Positions 44,132 through 53,110 are shown, counted from the stretch's first letter. The stretch: 62,132 bases of DNA from an uncultured Pseudomonadota bacterium (GCA_913055625.1 CAJXJW010000011.1:1-62132); one strand, 5' to 3'. The notes: generated by a model from the sequence alone, not told the origin. Numbers and translations: made by a program.

Positions 44132-46912
44132 ATGAAGAACGAATCCCTGAATTTCCGACTGCTGCCGCTGTACGCGGCCGTCGCGCTCGCATGCGGCGGC
44201 GCGTTCGCCCAGGACGACGAGTCTGTCGTTCCGACGCCGGGCGACATGCTGGCAGAGTCAGACGCCGGCCCGATCGAGGAGGTGGTCGTCACCGGCCGTT
44301 TCATCAGCGCAAGCGAATCGGTCGCCAACGAGCGCATGAACGACGCCTTTGCGACGGACCTGCTCGGTTCCGACACGATCAGCCGCCTCGGTGACTCGAC
44401 CGTGGGAGCCGCGTTGCGGCGCATCCCGGGGCTGACGCTGGTGCAGGACAAGTTCGTGTACATCCGCGGGCTCGGCGAACGCTACAGCACGACGACGCTC
44501 AACGGGGCATTCATCCCCTCGCCGGACCTGACGCGTAACGTCATTCCGCTGAACGTGTTCCCGACGTCGGTCGTCGAGTCGCTGAAGGTGCAGAAGTCCT
44601 ACTCGCCGGCCCTGTCTGCCAACTTCGGCGGTGGTGCTGTCGACATCCGGACAAAGGGCGTTCCCGACGGTTTCAGCGCCACGATCGAGGTGGGCGCGGG
44701 TGTCAACTCGGAGAACCCGAGCCAGATGCTCACCTACTCGGGCGGCAGCGACGACAAGTGGGGTTCCGACGATGGTACCCGTGCATTGTCGCAAACCATC
44801 GTCGACGGCGTTGCCGCGTACCAGGGCAACCCGAGCGTCACCAACATCTACACGTTCGAGCAGCGGCAGGATGCGACGACGACCGTGTTCGACGCCCAGA
44901 CGATCAATCGCGAGATGGCTCTCGCGCTGAACCGGAACATCGGCATCCAGGAAGAGAGCCCCGGCCCCGACTGGAATATCCGTGCGAGCATCGGCAACAA
45001 GTTCGACGTCGGCCGCGACTGGGACTTCGGCTTCAACGTCGGGGCGTCGTATGACACGGACTGGCGTTTCAGCCGTGCCAGGACGGCCGCATACGGCGCG
45101 CCGGAAGAACAGAGTGGCATCTCCGAGGAGTCGACGACCAGCGTGAACATTGCGGGCACGCTGAACCTCGGCGCGACCTACCTGGGTGAGCACGAAATCT
45201 CGACCACGACGCTGTTCCTCCGGAACACGGACGACGAAACCGAAGTCTACGACTTCTTCAACGAGAACCGGCTGAAGTCCACGGGCCAGGGTTTCCGCGA
45301 CTACCGCCTCGAGTACGAAGAGCGGAACATGGTCACGAACCAGGTCAACGGCCATCACGTCATCGGTGATACGACGCGCGACGAGCTGCCGTTCGTCAAT
45401 ACGCTGCTCGGCTGGACGCCGGACTACACCGAGATCGACTGGTTCTACTCGACGTCGAACGCCCGTACGGACATCCCGAACCGCGTGCTTGTAGCATCCG
45501 AGACCGAGACCGACCCGGTGACGGGCGCTGTGCTCAGCGAGTCGGTGCGCCTGACGTCGTCAGCGGCCGACTACCGCTTCACCGACCTCGACGACGAAGT
45601 CGAGAACTATGGCTGGAGCGGCATGGTCCCGCTGGAGTTTTCGAACTCTTACGTCGAGTTACGCGGCGGCTGGGACCACGCGCAGAAGGCGCGCACGTAC
45701 AAGCAGACGCAGTTCAGCCTCGGCTTCCTGAACGTCGATGATCCTTCCGTGCTCGAGGGCACGCTGGACGAGGTCTTCTCGGACGAGAACATCACGGCGG
45801 CGATCCCGGATCCGGACCCGACAAACCCGGTGCCCGGCTCGATGGTCTACGTGAACAACGTCATCTTCGACCGGCAGGGCGCGAACACGAACAGTTACCT
45901 GGCCGCGACGATGACCGACTCGGCCTGGGGTGCCGTCGACTGGACGCTCGATGATACGTGGCGCCTGGCTGCCGGTGCACGCTACGAGGACTACCGCCAG
46001 GTGGCGCTGTCGTGGAACCCGTACGGGTACTCGGAGGACGACCCGCAGGTCACGACGGACCCGGATGAACTGCAGCAGGCCGTGTTCCAGGACGACGCCG
46101 TCTACCCGGCTGCCTCGGTCACCTACATGGGCAGCTTCTGGGCGGAGACGTTCCAGCTGCGCCTCGGCTACAGCGAGACGTCCGTCCGGCCCGACCTTCG
46201 GGAAATCACGGGCGCCAGCTACATCGATCCGATCACGGGCGACCTGATCCGCGGCAATCCCGGCATCATCCCGTCCGACGTGCAGAACATCGACCTGCGC
46301 GCCGAGTGGTTCTTCGACAACGGCGACAACTTCACGGTGACGCTGTTCCAGAAGGAACTCGACAACCCGATCGAGTTCTTCGAAATCCCGGCGTCGGATA
46401 CGACGATTGCGCGCGAAGTCATCAACGCGGAGTCGGCGGAAGTGCAGGGCATCGAGATCGAGGGCCTCAAGGAACTCGCGTTCCTCGGCGGCATCTTCGA
46501 CACGCTGTTCGTGCAGGGCAACCTGACGCTGCAGGACTCGGAGCTGGTGGCCGGTCCGAACGCGAACGTGCCGACGAACCCGGTGCGCACGCTGACCGGT
46601 GCGTCCGAGTACGTTGCGAACGTGATGCTCGGGTTCGACTCGCGCGATGCGAAGCACACCGCCTCGCTCATCTACAACGTGTTCGGCGAGCGCCTGTTCG
46701 TCGCGGGCCGCAACGGCGCACCCGATGGTTTCGAGCAGCCGTTCCACTCGGTGGACTTCACGTACTTCTGGTATCCGACGGACAGCCTCACGATCAAGGC
46801 CAAGGCACAGAACCTCCTCGGCGAGACGATCGTCATCGAGCGCGCCGATGTGCCGGTGTACGAGGAAGACCCGGGTACCGTGTACTCGCTGGCGTTCTCC
46901 TACGGCTTCTAG
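44132..46912 (+). CDS. TonB-dependent outer-membrane receptor
   Basis: 926 residues. Signal peptide MKNESLNFRLLPLYAAVALACGG-AFAQ; TonB-box-like EEVVVTGRF near residue 50; plug domain (GDSTVGAALRRIPGLTLVQDKFVYIRGLGERYSTTTLNGAFIPSPDLTRNVIPLNVFP, SYSPALSANFGGGAVDIRTKG); then a beta-barrel ending in the aromatic strand TVYSLAFSYGF. It imports a large or scarce solute across the outer membrane using TonB energy. The substrate is unknown; the Pho-box-like sites upstream of the gene before it suggest a phosphorus compound. A strong terminator follows. Confidence 0.9.
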   Translation: MKNESLNFRLLPLYAAVALACGGAFAQDDESVVPTPGDMLAESDAGPIEEVVVTGRFISASESVANERMNDAFATDLLGSDTISRLGDSTVGAALRRIPGLTLVQDKFVYIRGLGERYSTTTLNGAFIPSPDLTRNVIPLNVFPTSVVESLKVQKSYSPALSANFGGGAVDIRTKGVPDGFSATIEVGAGVNSENPSQMLTYSGGSDDKWGSDDGTRALSQTIVDGVAAYQGNPSVTNIYTFEQRQDATTTVFDAQTINREMALALNRNIGIQEESPGPDWNIRASIGNKFDVGRDWDFGFNVGASYDTDWRFSRARTAAYGAPEEQSGISEESTTSVNIAGTLNLGATYLGEHEISTTTLFLRNTDDETEVYDFFNENRLKSTGQGFRDYRLEYEERNMVTNQVNGHHVIGDTTRDELPFVNTLLGWTPDYTEIDWFYSTSNARTDIPNRVLVASETETDPVTGAVLSESVRLTSSAADYRFTDLDDEVENYGWSGMVPLEFSNSYVELRGGWDHAQKARTYKQTQFSLGFLNVDDPSVLEGTLDEVFSDENITAAIPDPDPTNPVPGSMVYVNNVIFDRQGANTNSYLAATMTDSAWGAVDWTLDDTWRLAAGARYEDYRQVALSWNPYGYSEDDPQVTTDPDELQQAVFQDDAVYPAASVTYMGSFWAETFQLRLGYSETSVRPDLREITGASYIDPITGDLIRGNPGIIPSDVQNIDLRAEWFFDNGDNFTVTLFQKELDNPIEFFEIPASDTTIAREVINAESAEVQGIEIEGLKELAFLGGIFDTLFVQGNLTLQDSELVAGPNANVPTNPVRTLTGASEYVANVMLGFDSRDAKHTASLIYNVFGERLFVAGRNGAPDGFEQPFHSVDFTYFWYPTDSLTIKAKAQNLLGETIVIERADVPVYEEDPGTVYSLAFSYGF

Positions 46913-46954
46913 CGCGTCACCCGAACCCCCGAGACTTGCAGATCCGTGCAAGCA

Positions 46955-46988
46955 GAGCCCCGTACCCCGTACGGGGCTCATTTTTTTT
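46955..46988 (+). terminator. rho-independent terminator after the TonB receptor
   Basis: An 11-bp perfect stem, GAGCCCCGTAC (46955-46965) and GTACGGGGCTC (46969-46979), a 3-nt loop, then A and a run of eight T. Confidence 0.92.
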
Positions 46989-47074
46989 CTGTACCGACAA
47001 AACTGTGAAGCAGGCTTGGTCATGGCGACCGGCATCCGGTAACGTGCGGATCCTGGCGTCCCGGGAGAAGACCG

Positions 47075-48205
47075 ATGACTGGCCGAAATTTGCTGGGTGC
47101 ACTGCTGATGGCTGCCCTGTGCGCGGGAGCGCCGGCGCATGCCAACAAGGTGAAGCGCCTCCAGATCAACCCCATCGCCGACTGGGACCGGGCACCGGAA
47201 CTCGAGGTGTATTCGACGAACGGTGAGCGCTACACCGACGTCGATCGGACCGATACATCGAGGGTGAGTGTCCGCCTACGGGCCGAATGCCAGTTCGAGG
47301 GGCGGGGCAACAAGGCCTACAAGGGCGAGATCCAGGTGCCGGGTTTCGTTCGGGTCGGCGCGAAGGAGCCCGCCAATTTCCTGATACCGCATGCCGACGA
47401 GGCCAGCGCGGTTTTTCGTTGGGACGGCGGCAGCGACCAGCAGCTCGACCCGGTGCAGGCGTGCAATGACGAATTGGAACGACTTGCGTCGACCACGTCG
47501 AAAAGCCGGCTTCAGCTGCTCGCCGAAGGTTTCGAGGCGCGCTATCCGGCAGCGTTGCGCGTCGTCTACAGTTTTCGCTGCGAAGCCACCGGGCTGGGTC
47601 GCACGGACCTGGAGTCGGACCGGACCCTGGTCAACGCACGGATCGACTGCAAGGCATCGTCGCTGGCGGCGGACAAGCTGCCGTCCCAGGGGCCCAAGCC
47701 GCAACGCGCGGCGATTGTTCCGGCACGCGCGGAGCCCTTGCTCAAGGCGGGCTCCTTCGTCGCCGATCCCGAAGTCCATACCGGCGACTGCCCGGCAACG
47801 ATTCGATTCATCGGTTCATTGACGGCCACCCGCGCCGGGACGGTTCGCTACCGGTACACGCGTTTCGACGGCACGCAGTCGCCGGAATTCACGCTCCGTT
47901 TCGACAGGGCCGGCACGCTCAAGACGCGGGACTGGCAGACCACGTACTCGGAACCGAAAGCGCAGACGACGCTGTCCGCGGGCGCAGGCAACGAGCCGGG
48001 GGACTTCGCCGGCTGGTACCGGATGGACATCCTGTCACCGAAGCCGGAGGGACAGATTGCGGCTCATTACCGGGTCCTGTGCGGCGCGGATGACGAGCCG
48101 GTTGAGATGCAACTGCAGTCCGCGCCTGTCCGGCGCATGGAAGTGCGGCCGGCCGAAGTGGTGAAGCCGAAGAGTGCGCCGGCACCCCAGCGAAAGGTCG
48201 AGTGA
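47075..48205 (+). CDS. secreted protein of unknown function
   Basis: 376 residues with signal peptide MTGRNLLGALLMAALCAGAPAHA. Mature protein: a first half with paired cysteines (AECQFEG, VQACND, FRCEATG, RIDCKAS) and a second half of strands (CPATIRFIGSLTATRAGTVRYRYTRFDGTQSPEFTLRFDRAG, WYRMDILSPKPEGQIAAHYRVLC) that looks Ig-like. I do not recognise a family. It follows a strong terminator and stands as its own unit or leads the two short genes after it. Confidence 0.65.
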   Translation: MTGRNLLGALLMAALCAGAPAHANKVKRLQINPIADWDRAPELEVYSTNGERYTDVDRTDTSRVSVRLRAECQFEGRGNKAYKGEIQVPGFVRVGAKEPANFLIPHADEASAVFRWDGGSDQQLDPVQACNDELERLASTTSKSRLQLLAEGFEARYPAALRVVYSFRCEATGLGRTDLESDRTLVNARIDCKASSLAADKLPSQGPKPQRAAIVPARAEPLLKAGSFVADPEVHTGDCPATIRFIGSLTATRAGTVRYRYTRFDGTQSPEFTLRFDRAGTLKTRDWQTTYSEPKAQTTLSAGAGNEPGDFAGWYRMDILSPKPEGQIAAHYRVLCGADDEPVEMQLQSAPVRRMEVRPAEVVKPKSAPAPQRKVE

Positions 48206-48238
48206 CCCGGTCTTGCCCCTGGAGCGACGGAGCATGGT

Positions 48239-48826
48239 GTGCTGACAGGGGGATGGCGAGTCGTTCTGCTCGCGATCGGCGGGCTGGCCGGCTACGGGCT
48301 GGCGTCAGGCTTCGCGCTCGAGCGGTCGGCGACGCCCGATTCCACGAACACGAACGTCGCACCGCCCGCGGCCACCGTGGCCAGGGAGACACCCGCGGCC
48401 GAGTGTCCGACGCCGCCGGCGACCGCTGAGAAGGTCGACGCGATGGTCGACGTGGCGCCGCCCGACGCCGTCGTCCCGCCCTGGGACCCGGCGCGCGACC
48501 CGGACCGGCCCGTTGACTGGTACCGCGCCTACAGCGGTGATGTCCGCGACCGGTCGTGGGCCGGACCGGCCGAACGGCGAATCGCCGAGACGGTCGCCGC
48601 CGCGGGCATTCGCGGCTACTACACCGAGTACCTGCGCTGTGCGTCCCGATTCTGCGCGATCGCCGGGTTCGTCGACCCCGGCAACGGCTTCGACAGCTGC
48701 GCCGTCGGCGAGGGCATCGCGGAAGGGGGCGTGTTTCGCGGCGACCTGCGCTATTCCTGCGTCGACCAGGATCGCGGCTCCCGGCGCCATTTCATCGTGT
48801 TCATCGACACGGCGCCGCGGTCATGA
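48239..48826 (+). CDS. membrane-anchored periplasmic protein of unknown function
   Basis: 195 residues from GTG 48239, preceded by CGGAG. One membrane segment (WRVVLLAIGGLAGYGLASGF), a Pro/Ala/Thr linker with AECP, then a small Cys-rich domain (YYTEYLRCASRFCAIAGFVDPGNGFDSCAVGEGIAEGG, DLRYSCVD). Function unknown. The next gene shares this anchor-linker-AECP layout and overlaps its stop (ATGA), so the two are coupled and may be related. Confidence 0.6.
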   Translation: MLTGGWRVVLLAIGGLAGYGLASGFALERSATPDSTNTNVAPPAATVARETPAAECPTPPATAEKVDAMVDVAPPDAVVPPWDPARDPDRPVDWYRAYSGDVRDRSWAGPAERRIAETVAAAGIRGYYTEYLRCASRFCAIAGFVDPGNGFDSCAVGEGIAEGGVFRGDLRYSCVDQDRGSRRHFIVFIDTAPRS

Positions 48827-49074
48827 TCGCGCGCGGCATCGACGGGCTGGTGATGCTGGTCTGCGCGTTCCTGATCGGCTGGCACCTCGTGCCGGCGACA
48901 GCACCGGCGGCGCCGCAGCCGGCCCCGGATCCCGTCGCGCCGGCCCCTGCACCGGTGGCCGAGTGCCCGCAGCAACGCGTGCCGGTGTCGCCATCGCCCC
49001 CACGGCCGTCCGCCGTCGATCCGACCGATCTGCCGGCGATCTACCGGGATATCATCGGGTTGCCGGCGAGGTAG
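48823..49074 (+). CDS. short membrane-anchored Pro-rich protein
   Basis: 83 residues starting at ATG 48823 inside the previous gene's stop. One membrane segment (GLVMLVCAFLIGWHLV), a Pro/Ala linker and AECPQQRV, then a soluble tail ending YRDIIGLPAR. The same plan as the upstream protein, but with no Cys-rich domain. Function unknown. Its last 34 bp overlap the convergent ruvX/yqgF gene. Confidence 0.5.
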   Translation: MIARGIDGLVMLVCAFLIGWHLVPATAPAAPQPAPDPVAPAPAPVAECPQQRVPVSPSPPRPSAVDPTDLPAIYRDIIGLPAR

Positions 49075-49490
49075 CGCTCGGCGATCAGCACCGCCGCCGC
49101 TGCGTCGATGTGCTCTTTGCGGATGCGTCCCCGCGACCCGGACTGCCGGGCCCGCTTCAGCGTGGCCTGCGCCTCCTGCGAGCTGTGGCGCTCGTCGACG
49201 CAATCCACCGGCAGCCCGAAGCGGCCGAGGTCCGCGGCGAAGGCCCGCGCCGCGCGGCTCATGTCGCTGTCATTGCCATCGGCCTGCAACGGCAGGCCGA
49301 CCACGAGCCGGTCCGGTCGCCATTCACGCAGCAGCGCGTCGATCCGCACGAAATCGGGTCCATCCGCGGTCGACAGCAGAGTTCCGAGGGGGCTGGCGGA
49401 GGCCGTGATCGTCTGGCCGACGGCGACGCCGATGCGTCGCAGGCCGTAGTCGAACGCGAGTATCGTCAGCGCGGCGGGCGCGTCAGGCAT
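49041..49490 (-). CDS. yqgF: RuvX/YqgF Holliday junction resolvase-like protein
   Basis: 149 residues. RNase H-like fold with LAFDYGLRRIGVAVGQ (first acidic residue), PDRLVVGLPLQADGNDSDMS, VDCVDERHSSQEAQATL and EHIDAAAAVLIAERYL. YqgF is involved in 16S rRNA 3' end processing in E. coli. Its start overlaps the 3' end of yqgE by 8 bp, matching the conserved yqgE-yqgF order. Confidence 0.93.
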   Translation of the reverse strand: MPDAPAALTILAFDYGLRRIGVAVGQTITASASPLGTLLSTADGPDFVRIDALLREWRPDRLVVGLPLQADGNDSDMSRAARAFAADLGRFGLPVDCVDERHSSQEAQATLKRARQSGSRGRIRKEHIDAAAAVLIAERYLAGNPMISR

Positions 49491-50046
49491 GGCCGGCGTC
49501 GGGCGACATCCGGCTGATGTCGATGCCCAGCGTTCCCGCGGCAGCTGACCAGCGCTCGGCGAACGGCAGGTCGAAGACGATCTGCGGTGTCGCGGCCACG
49601 GTCAGCCAGGAGTTCGCGAGCATTTCCTCCTCGAGTTGGCCGGGCTCCCAGCCCGCGTACCCAAGTGCGACGAGGGACTTCGCAGGCCCTCGGCCGTGCG
49701 CCATGGCATCGATGACGTCGCGGCTCAGCGTCAGCCGGATCTCGCTGGATACCGCCAGGGAATGCTCGTAGCTGTGCGCGGCGTCGTGCAGTACGAAGCC
49801 GCGCTCCGGCCCGACCGGGCCACCCATCAACACGGGATTCGACGCGGCCCCGGCATCGGCATCGGCGAGTTCGAGCTGCTCGAAGAGGCCGCCGAGTTTC
49901 AGCGTCAGGGGCCGGTTGATCACGATGCCCAGCGCGCCGTCGTCGTTGTGCTCGCAGACCAGCGTGACGGTGCTGCTGAAGTTCGGGTCCTGCATCCCCG
50001 GCATGGCAATGAGCAACTGGTTCGCTAGCGAAGTGGTCGCAGACAT
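49483..50046 (-). CDS. yqgE: YqgE/AlgH family protein
   Basis: 187 residues, usual length. LANQLLIAMPGMQDPNFSSTVTLVCEHNDDGALGIVINRPL is the family signature, with VLMGGPVGPERGFVLH, VALGYAGWEPGQLEEEMLANSWLTV later. Its molecular function is uncertain (the name AlgH reflects an alginate regulator locus). ATG 50046 directly follows a leaderless-type promoter at 50053-50081. Confidence 0.93.
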   Translation of the reverse strand: MSATTSLANQLLIAMPGMQDPNFSSTVTLVCEHNDDGALGIVINRPLTLKLGGLFEQLELADADAGAASNPVLMGGPVGPERGFVLHDAAHSYEHSLAVSSEIRLTLSRDVIDAMAHGRGPAKSLVALGYAGWEPGQLEEEMLANSWLTVAATPQIVFDLPFAERWSAAAGTLGIDISRMSPDAGHA

Positions 50047-50052
50047 GGAACT

Positions 50053-50081
50053 AGTATGGTGGTTGCCGGTGCCCCGTACAA
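50053..50081 (-). promoter_or_regulatory. leaderless promoter for yqgE-yqgF
   Basis: On the minus strand TTGTAC (50081-50076), a 17-bp spacer and CATACT (50058-50053). The expected transcription start 7 nt after the -10 box is at or next to the A of ATG 50046. No Shine-Dalgarno is present. Confidence 0.6.
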
Positions 50082-50096
50082 CCGGGCCCGCGCGGC

Positions 50097-51020
50097 TCAA
50101 AGGTCGCCGAGACTCGCGGCCTGCGGAATCAGCTCCTCGGCAAACAACCACTTGTACGCGAAGCGCAGCGAGTCGTAGTCGTCCTGGATTGCGTCGGGGA
50201 ACGGGTCGAAAGGCGACGCACGGCGCAGGATGTCGAGTGCGGCCTGGTCCAGGATCGCGGAGCCTGACGACCGCCGGATGATCACTTCGGCGAGCTCACC
50301 GGACGCGCTGATGCTGACTTCGAGCGTCGGGCTGCCCGTCAGGCCGTCGAGCTGGCCGAGTTCCGGAAAGTATTCCGCGCCGACGGCTTCGATGCGTCGC
50401 TTCCAGTTGTCGAGGTAGAACGCGACGTTCGATTCGCGCGTGTCGGCGGAGATTACGAGCTGGCGCGGGTCGCTGTCGTGGATCAGCAGCGTGGCGCGGT
50501 CTTCCTGTGGCAACGGCAGCGTCGCGTCGCTGCCGCGCTCGAGCGCACGCGCAGTGCTGGCTTCCGGCTGCGGGTCGTTTCGGGGATCGTGCGGCAGCGT
50601 AACGGCCTGGTCCCGTGTCGTGGCAACGAACTCGTCCGCCACCGCGTCGTGCGTCGTCTCGTCGAGGAACGCCTGGCCGTCTTCGTCACCGACGTTGTCG
50701 ATCGGCGAGGCGCTCTCCGGCGTCGCCGCCGGGCGCACCTGGTCGGTCGTGTTGCCGCCGCCTTGCTGGCTCGCCTGGGCGAGGTACTCGGCCGAGTCCG
50801 GCCGGTCGATGTCCTGGTCGGGGTCCGCGACGATCGTCACTTCCAGCGAAATCGCCTCGGTGAACGGCTCGGAGAGGGCGGGGTTGAAGGCGATGCCCAT
50901 GATAAGGACGCCGTGCACCAGGGCCGCGAGGAACAGCATCGCCGGCAGCCGATCCGGCGCCGGTTTCGCGACGAGACGGAGCTCGTCGAGCGAGTCGAGT
51001 ATCAGTGCGTTTTGCGCCAT
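50097..51020 (-). CDS. TonB-family energy transducer
   Basis: 307 residues from ATG 51020. A short cytoplasmic end, a membrane anchor (LPAMLFLAALVHGVLIMGIAF), a long acidic and Pro-poor periplasmic stretch, and a C-terminal TonB domain (YLDNWKRRIEAVGAEYFPELGQLDGLTGSPTLEVSISASGELAEVIIRRSSGSAILDQAALDILRRASPFDPFPDAI). In Pseudomonas the gene at this spot is tonB3, needed for twitching. Its neighbours gshB and yqgE match that synteny. It might power TonB receptors or act with type IV pili; which is open. Confidence 0.88.
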   Translation of the reverse strand: MAQNALILDSLDELRLVAKPAPDRLPAMLFLAALVHGVLIMGIAFNPALSEPFTEAISLEVTIVADPDQDIDRPDSAEYLAQASQQGGGNTTDQVRPAATPESASPIDNVGDEDGQAFLDETTHDAVADEFVATTRDQAVTLPHDPRNDPQPEASTARALERGSDATLPLPQEDRATLLIHDSDPRQLVISADTRESNVAFYLDNWKRRIEAVGAEYFPELGQLDGLTGSPTLEVSISASGELAEVIIRRSSGSAILDQAALDILRRASPFDPFPDAIQDDYDSLRFAYKWLFAEELIPQAASLGDL

Positions 51021-51165
51021 GAAAACCTGAACGTTCGCCCGGGGTGGGTCCGTTGCCCGCGGTACGCGCGCATGATCCGCCAAAGTTGCTCTGAAAACAA
51101 GCGCTTATTGTATGTGCGCGCTATTCCAGTTTAACCGGGTGTCTGCGCGAGAAACGCGAACTGCG

Positions 51166-52122
51166 TCACCCTTGGCGGCGTTCGATCGCGTCCCACATGA
51201 GACCCGCGATATTCAGGTCGAATTGGCGGTCGAGCTCACGGATACCCGTCGGGCTCGTCACGTTGACCTCGGTGAGGTAGTCGCCGATGACGTCGATGCC
51301 GGCAAAGATCACGCCCCTGTCGCGCAGGATCGGCCCGACCGCGTCGCAAATCTCGCGGTCACGCTCGGACAGCGGCTGGCCCTTGCCCGTGGCGCCCATC
51401 ACGAGGTTGCCGCGGTTGTCGTCCGCCGACGGAATGCGCGCGAGCGCATACGGTACCGGTTCACCGTCGATCAGCAGTATCCGCTTGTCGCCCAGCGAGA
51501 TCTCCGGAATGAAGCGCTGCGCCATGGCGAACCGCCGGCCGTTGTCCGTCAGCGTCTCGAAAATTACGTTCGCGTTGTTGTCGCCCTTCTTCACGACGAA
51601 GATCGAGCGTCCGCCCATGCCGTCGAGCGGCTTCACGACGATGTGCCCGTGCTCGGCGAGGAAGACCCGCATGTCCGCCATGGAACGGGTGATGAGCGTG
51701 AGCGGCGTCAGCGCCGGAAACCAGGCGGTGTAGGCTTTCTCGTTGATGTCGCGCAGTGCCTGGGGGGCATTGACCACGTGCGCGCCGGCAAGGGCGGCCC
51801 GGTCCAGGATGTAGGTCGTATAGACATATTCCATGTCGAACGGCGGATCCTTGCGCATCAGGATCACATCCAGTTCGCCAAGTGTGACCTCCTGCGCAGT
51901 ACCGAAGCTGAACCACGCGTCATCATTGTCACTGACGGTGAGGAGCCGCGATCGGCCCAGCGCCGCGCCGCCCTCGATTCGCAGGTCGCGCTGCTCGAAA
52001 TAGTGAATCTCGGATCCGCGGCGTGCCGCTTCGAGCAGCATCGCGAGGGAACTGTCTTTTTTCGGTGTGATGGAGCCGATCGGATCCATGACGATGCCGA
52101 TGCGGAGGGCAGTCGAGGCCAT
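51166..52122 (-). CDS. gshB: glutathione synthetase
   Basis: 318 residues, same as E. coli GshB (316). ATP-grasp enzyme joining gamma-glutamylcysteine and glycine. Signature pieces: LRIGIVMDPIGSITPKKDSSLAMLLEA, VILMRKDPPFDMEYVYTTYILD, IVVKPLDGMGGRSIFVV, AQRFIPEISLGDKRILLIDGEPVPYALARIP, FAGIDVIGDYLTEVNVTSPTGIRELD. ATG 52122 is chosen; an upstream GTG (52134) adds four residues. Promoter at 52158-52185. Confidence 0.95.
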   Translation of the reverse strand: MASTALRIGIVMDPIGSITPKKDSSLAMLLEAARRGSEIHYFEQRDLRIEGGAALGRSRLLTVSDNDDAWFSFGTAQEVTLGELDVILMRKDPPFDMEYVYTTYILDRAALAGAHVVNAPQALRDINEKAYTAWFPALTPLTLITRSMADMRVFLAEHGHIVVKPLDGMGGRSIFVVKKGDNNANVIFETLTDNGRRFAMAQRFIPEISLGDKRILLIDGEPVPYALARIPSADDNRGNLVMGATGKGQPLSERDREICDAVGPILRDRGVIFAGIDVIGDYLTEVNVTSPTGIRELDRQFDLNIAGLMWDAIERRQG

Positions 52123-52157
52123 GAGGCAATGCACCCGGTGGGGAAATCGAGCGCTTC

Positions 52158-52185
52158 ACTATACCGGCCCCGTCTTGCACGGCAA
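52158..52185 (-). promoter_or_regulatory. promoter for gshB
   Basis: On the minus strand TTGCCG (52185-52180), a 16-bp spacer and TATAGT (52163-52158); predicted start near 52151, giving a leader of about 30 nt. Same box style as 3535 and 35922. Confidence 0.55.
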
Positions 52186-52324
52186 GCCTCGGTTTTGAGG
52201 AGGATTTCGCGGTCTGCCGGCCGCGTCGTAGCAGGACTTATGTCAATATGGTACAAGTCTTTTTTCCCGCGCGCGTGAAGGCTTTGGGCGCTTTCCGACG
52301 AGCGCGGGACTCGGAGGAGACACG

Positions 52325-52717
52325 GTGTCCAGCAATGCACCCCGAAGCCTGAACGGCCTCAAGATTCTCGTCGTTGACGACAGCAAGACGATTCGCCGCA
52401 CAGCCGAGACGCTGCTGACCAAGGAAGGCTGCCAGGTTTACACGGCCATTGACGGATTCGACGCCCTGTCCAAGATCGCCGACCACCAACCTGACCTGAT
52501 TTTCGTCGACATCATGATGCCGCGGCTCGACGGCTACGAGACCTGTTCGCTCATCAAGCATAACAAGGTCTACCGCGACACGCCGGTGATCATGTTGTCG
52601 AGCAAGGACGGGCTGTTCGACCGGGCGCGAGGCCGGATCGTCGGCTCGGAACAGTACCTGACGAAGCCGTTCACCAAGGACGAGCTTCTGGGCGCGATAT
52701 CCAACCAGATCAACTGA
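52325..52717 (+). CDS. pilG: twitching motility response regulator PilG
   Basis: 130 residues from GTG 52325, preceded by GGAGGAGA. Single receiver domain: acidic pair D18-D19, phosphoacceptor D62 (IFVDIMMPRLDG), S92, K114. It is a CheY-like output of the Chp/Pil-Chp system, phosphorylated by ChpA, and promotes pilus extension and cAMP signalling in Pseudomonas. It is the first gene of the pilGHIJ-chpAC cluster, divergent from gshB as in Pseudomonas. Confidence 0.95.
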   Translation: MSSNAPRSLNGLKILVVDDSKTIRRTAETLLTKEGCQVYTAIDGFDALSKIADHQPDLIFVDIMMPRLDGYETCSLIKHNKVYRDTPVIMLSSKDGLFDRARGRIVGSEQYLTKPFTKDELLGAISNQIN

Positions 52718-52730
52718 GCGGGGCAGGAAC

Positions 52731-53096
52731 ATGTCTACGGTATTGATCATCGACGATTCGCCGACGGAGCTGCATCTCTTCCAGTCGATGCTCGAAAAGA
52801 ACGGATTCGACACGCTGGTCGCGGACAGCGGTGAGGAGGGCGTGCGGCAGGCGAAACAGTCGCGCCCGCACTGCATCCTGATGGACGTCGTCATGCCCGG
52901 CATGAACGGGTTTCAGGCGACTCGAAAGCTGAGCAAGGACCCGGAAACGTCCGATATCCCGGTCATCATCATCACGACCAAGGACCAGGAGACGGACAAG
53001 ATCTGGGGCATGCGCCAGGGCGCCGTCGAATACCTCGTGAAGCCGGTCAGCGAGAAGCGGCTGGTGGAGATGATCAATGCGGTCATGGCGGCCTGA
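52731..53096 (+). CDS. pilH: twitching motility response regulator PilH
   Basis: 121 residues. Receiver domain with D8-D9, D52 (ILMDVVMPGMNG), T83 and K104 (YLVKPVSE). In Pseudomonas PilH acts against or downstream of PilG, as phosphate sink or retraction output. It begins 13 bp after pilG with AGGAAC before ATG. Confidence 0.95.
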   Translation: MSTVLIIDDSPTELHLFQSMLEKNGFDTLVADSGEEGVRQAKQSRPHCILMDVVMPGMNGFQATRKLSKDPETSDIPVIIITTKDQETDKIWGMRQGAVEYLVKPVSEKRLVEMINAVMAA

Positions 53097-53110
53097 ATGA
53101 GGCCCCGCGC

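Noticed and set aside
52260..52319. Terminator or regulatory hairpin before pilG (CCCGCGC with GCGCGGG)
   Set aside because: The arms are short and the loop is about 30 nt, and no T run follows; not a credible terminator. I also could not define the pilG promoter.
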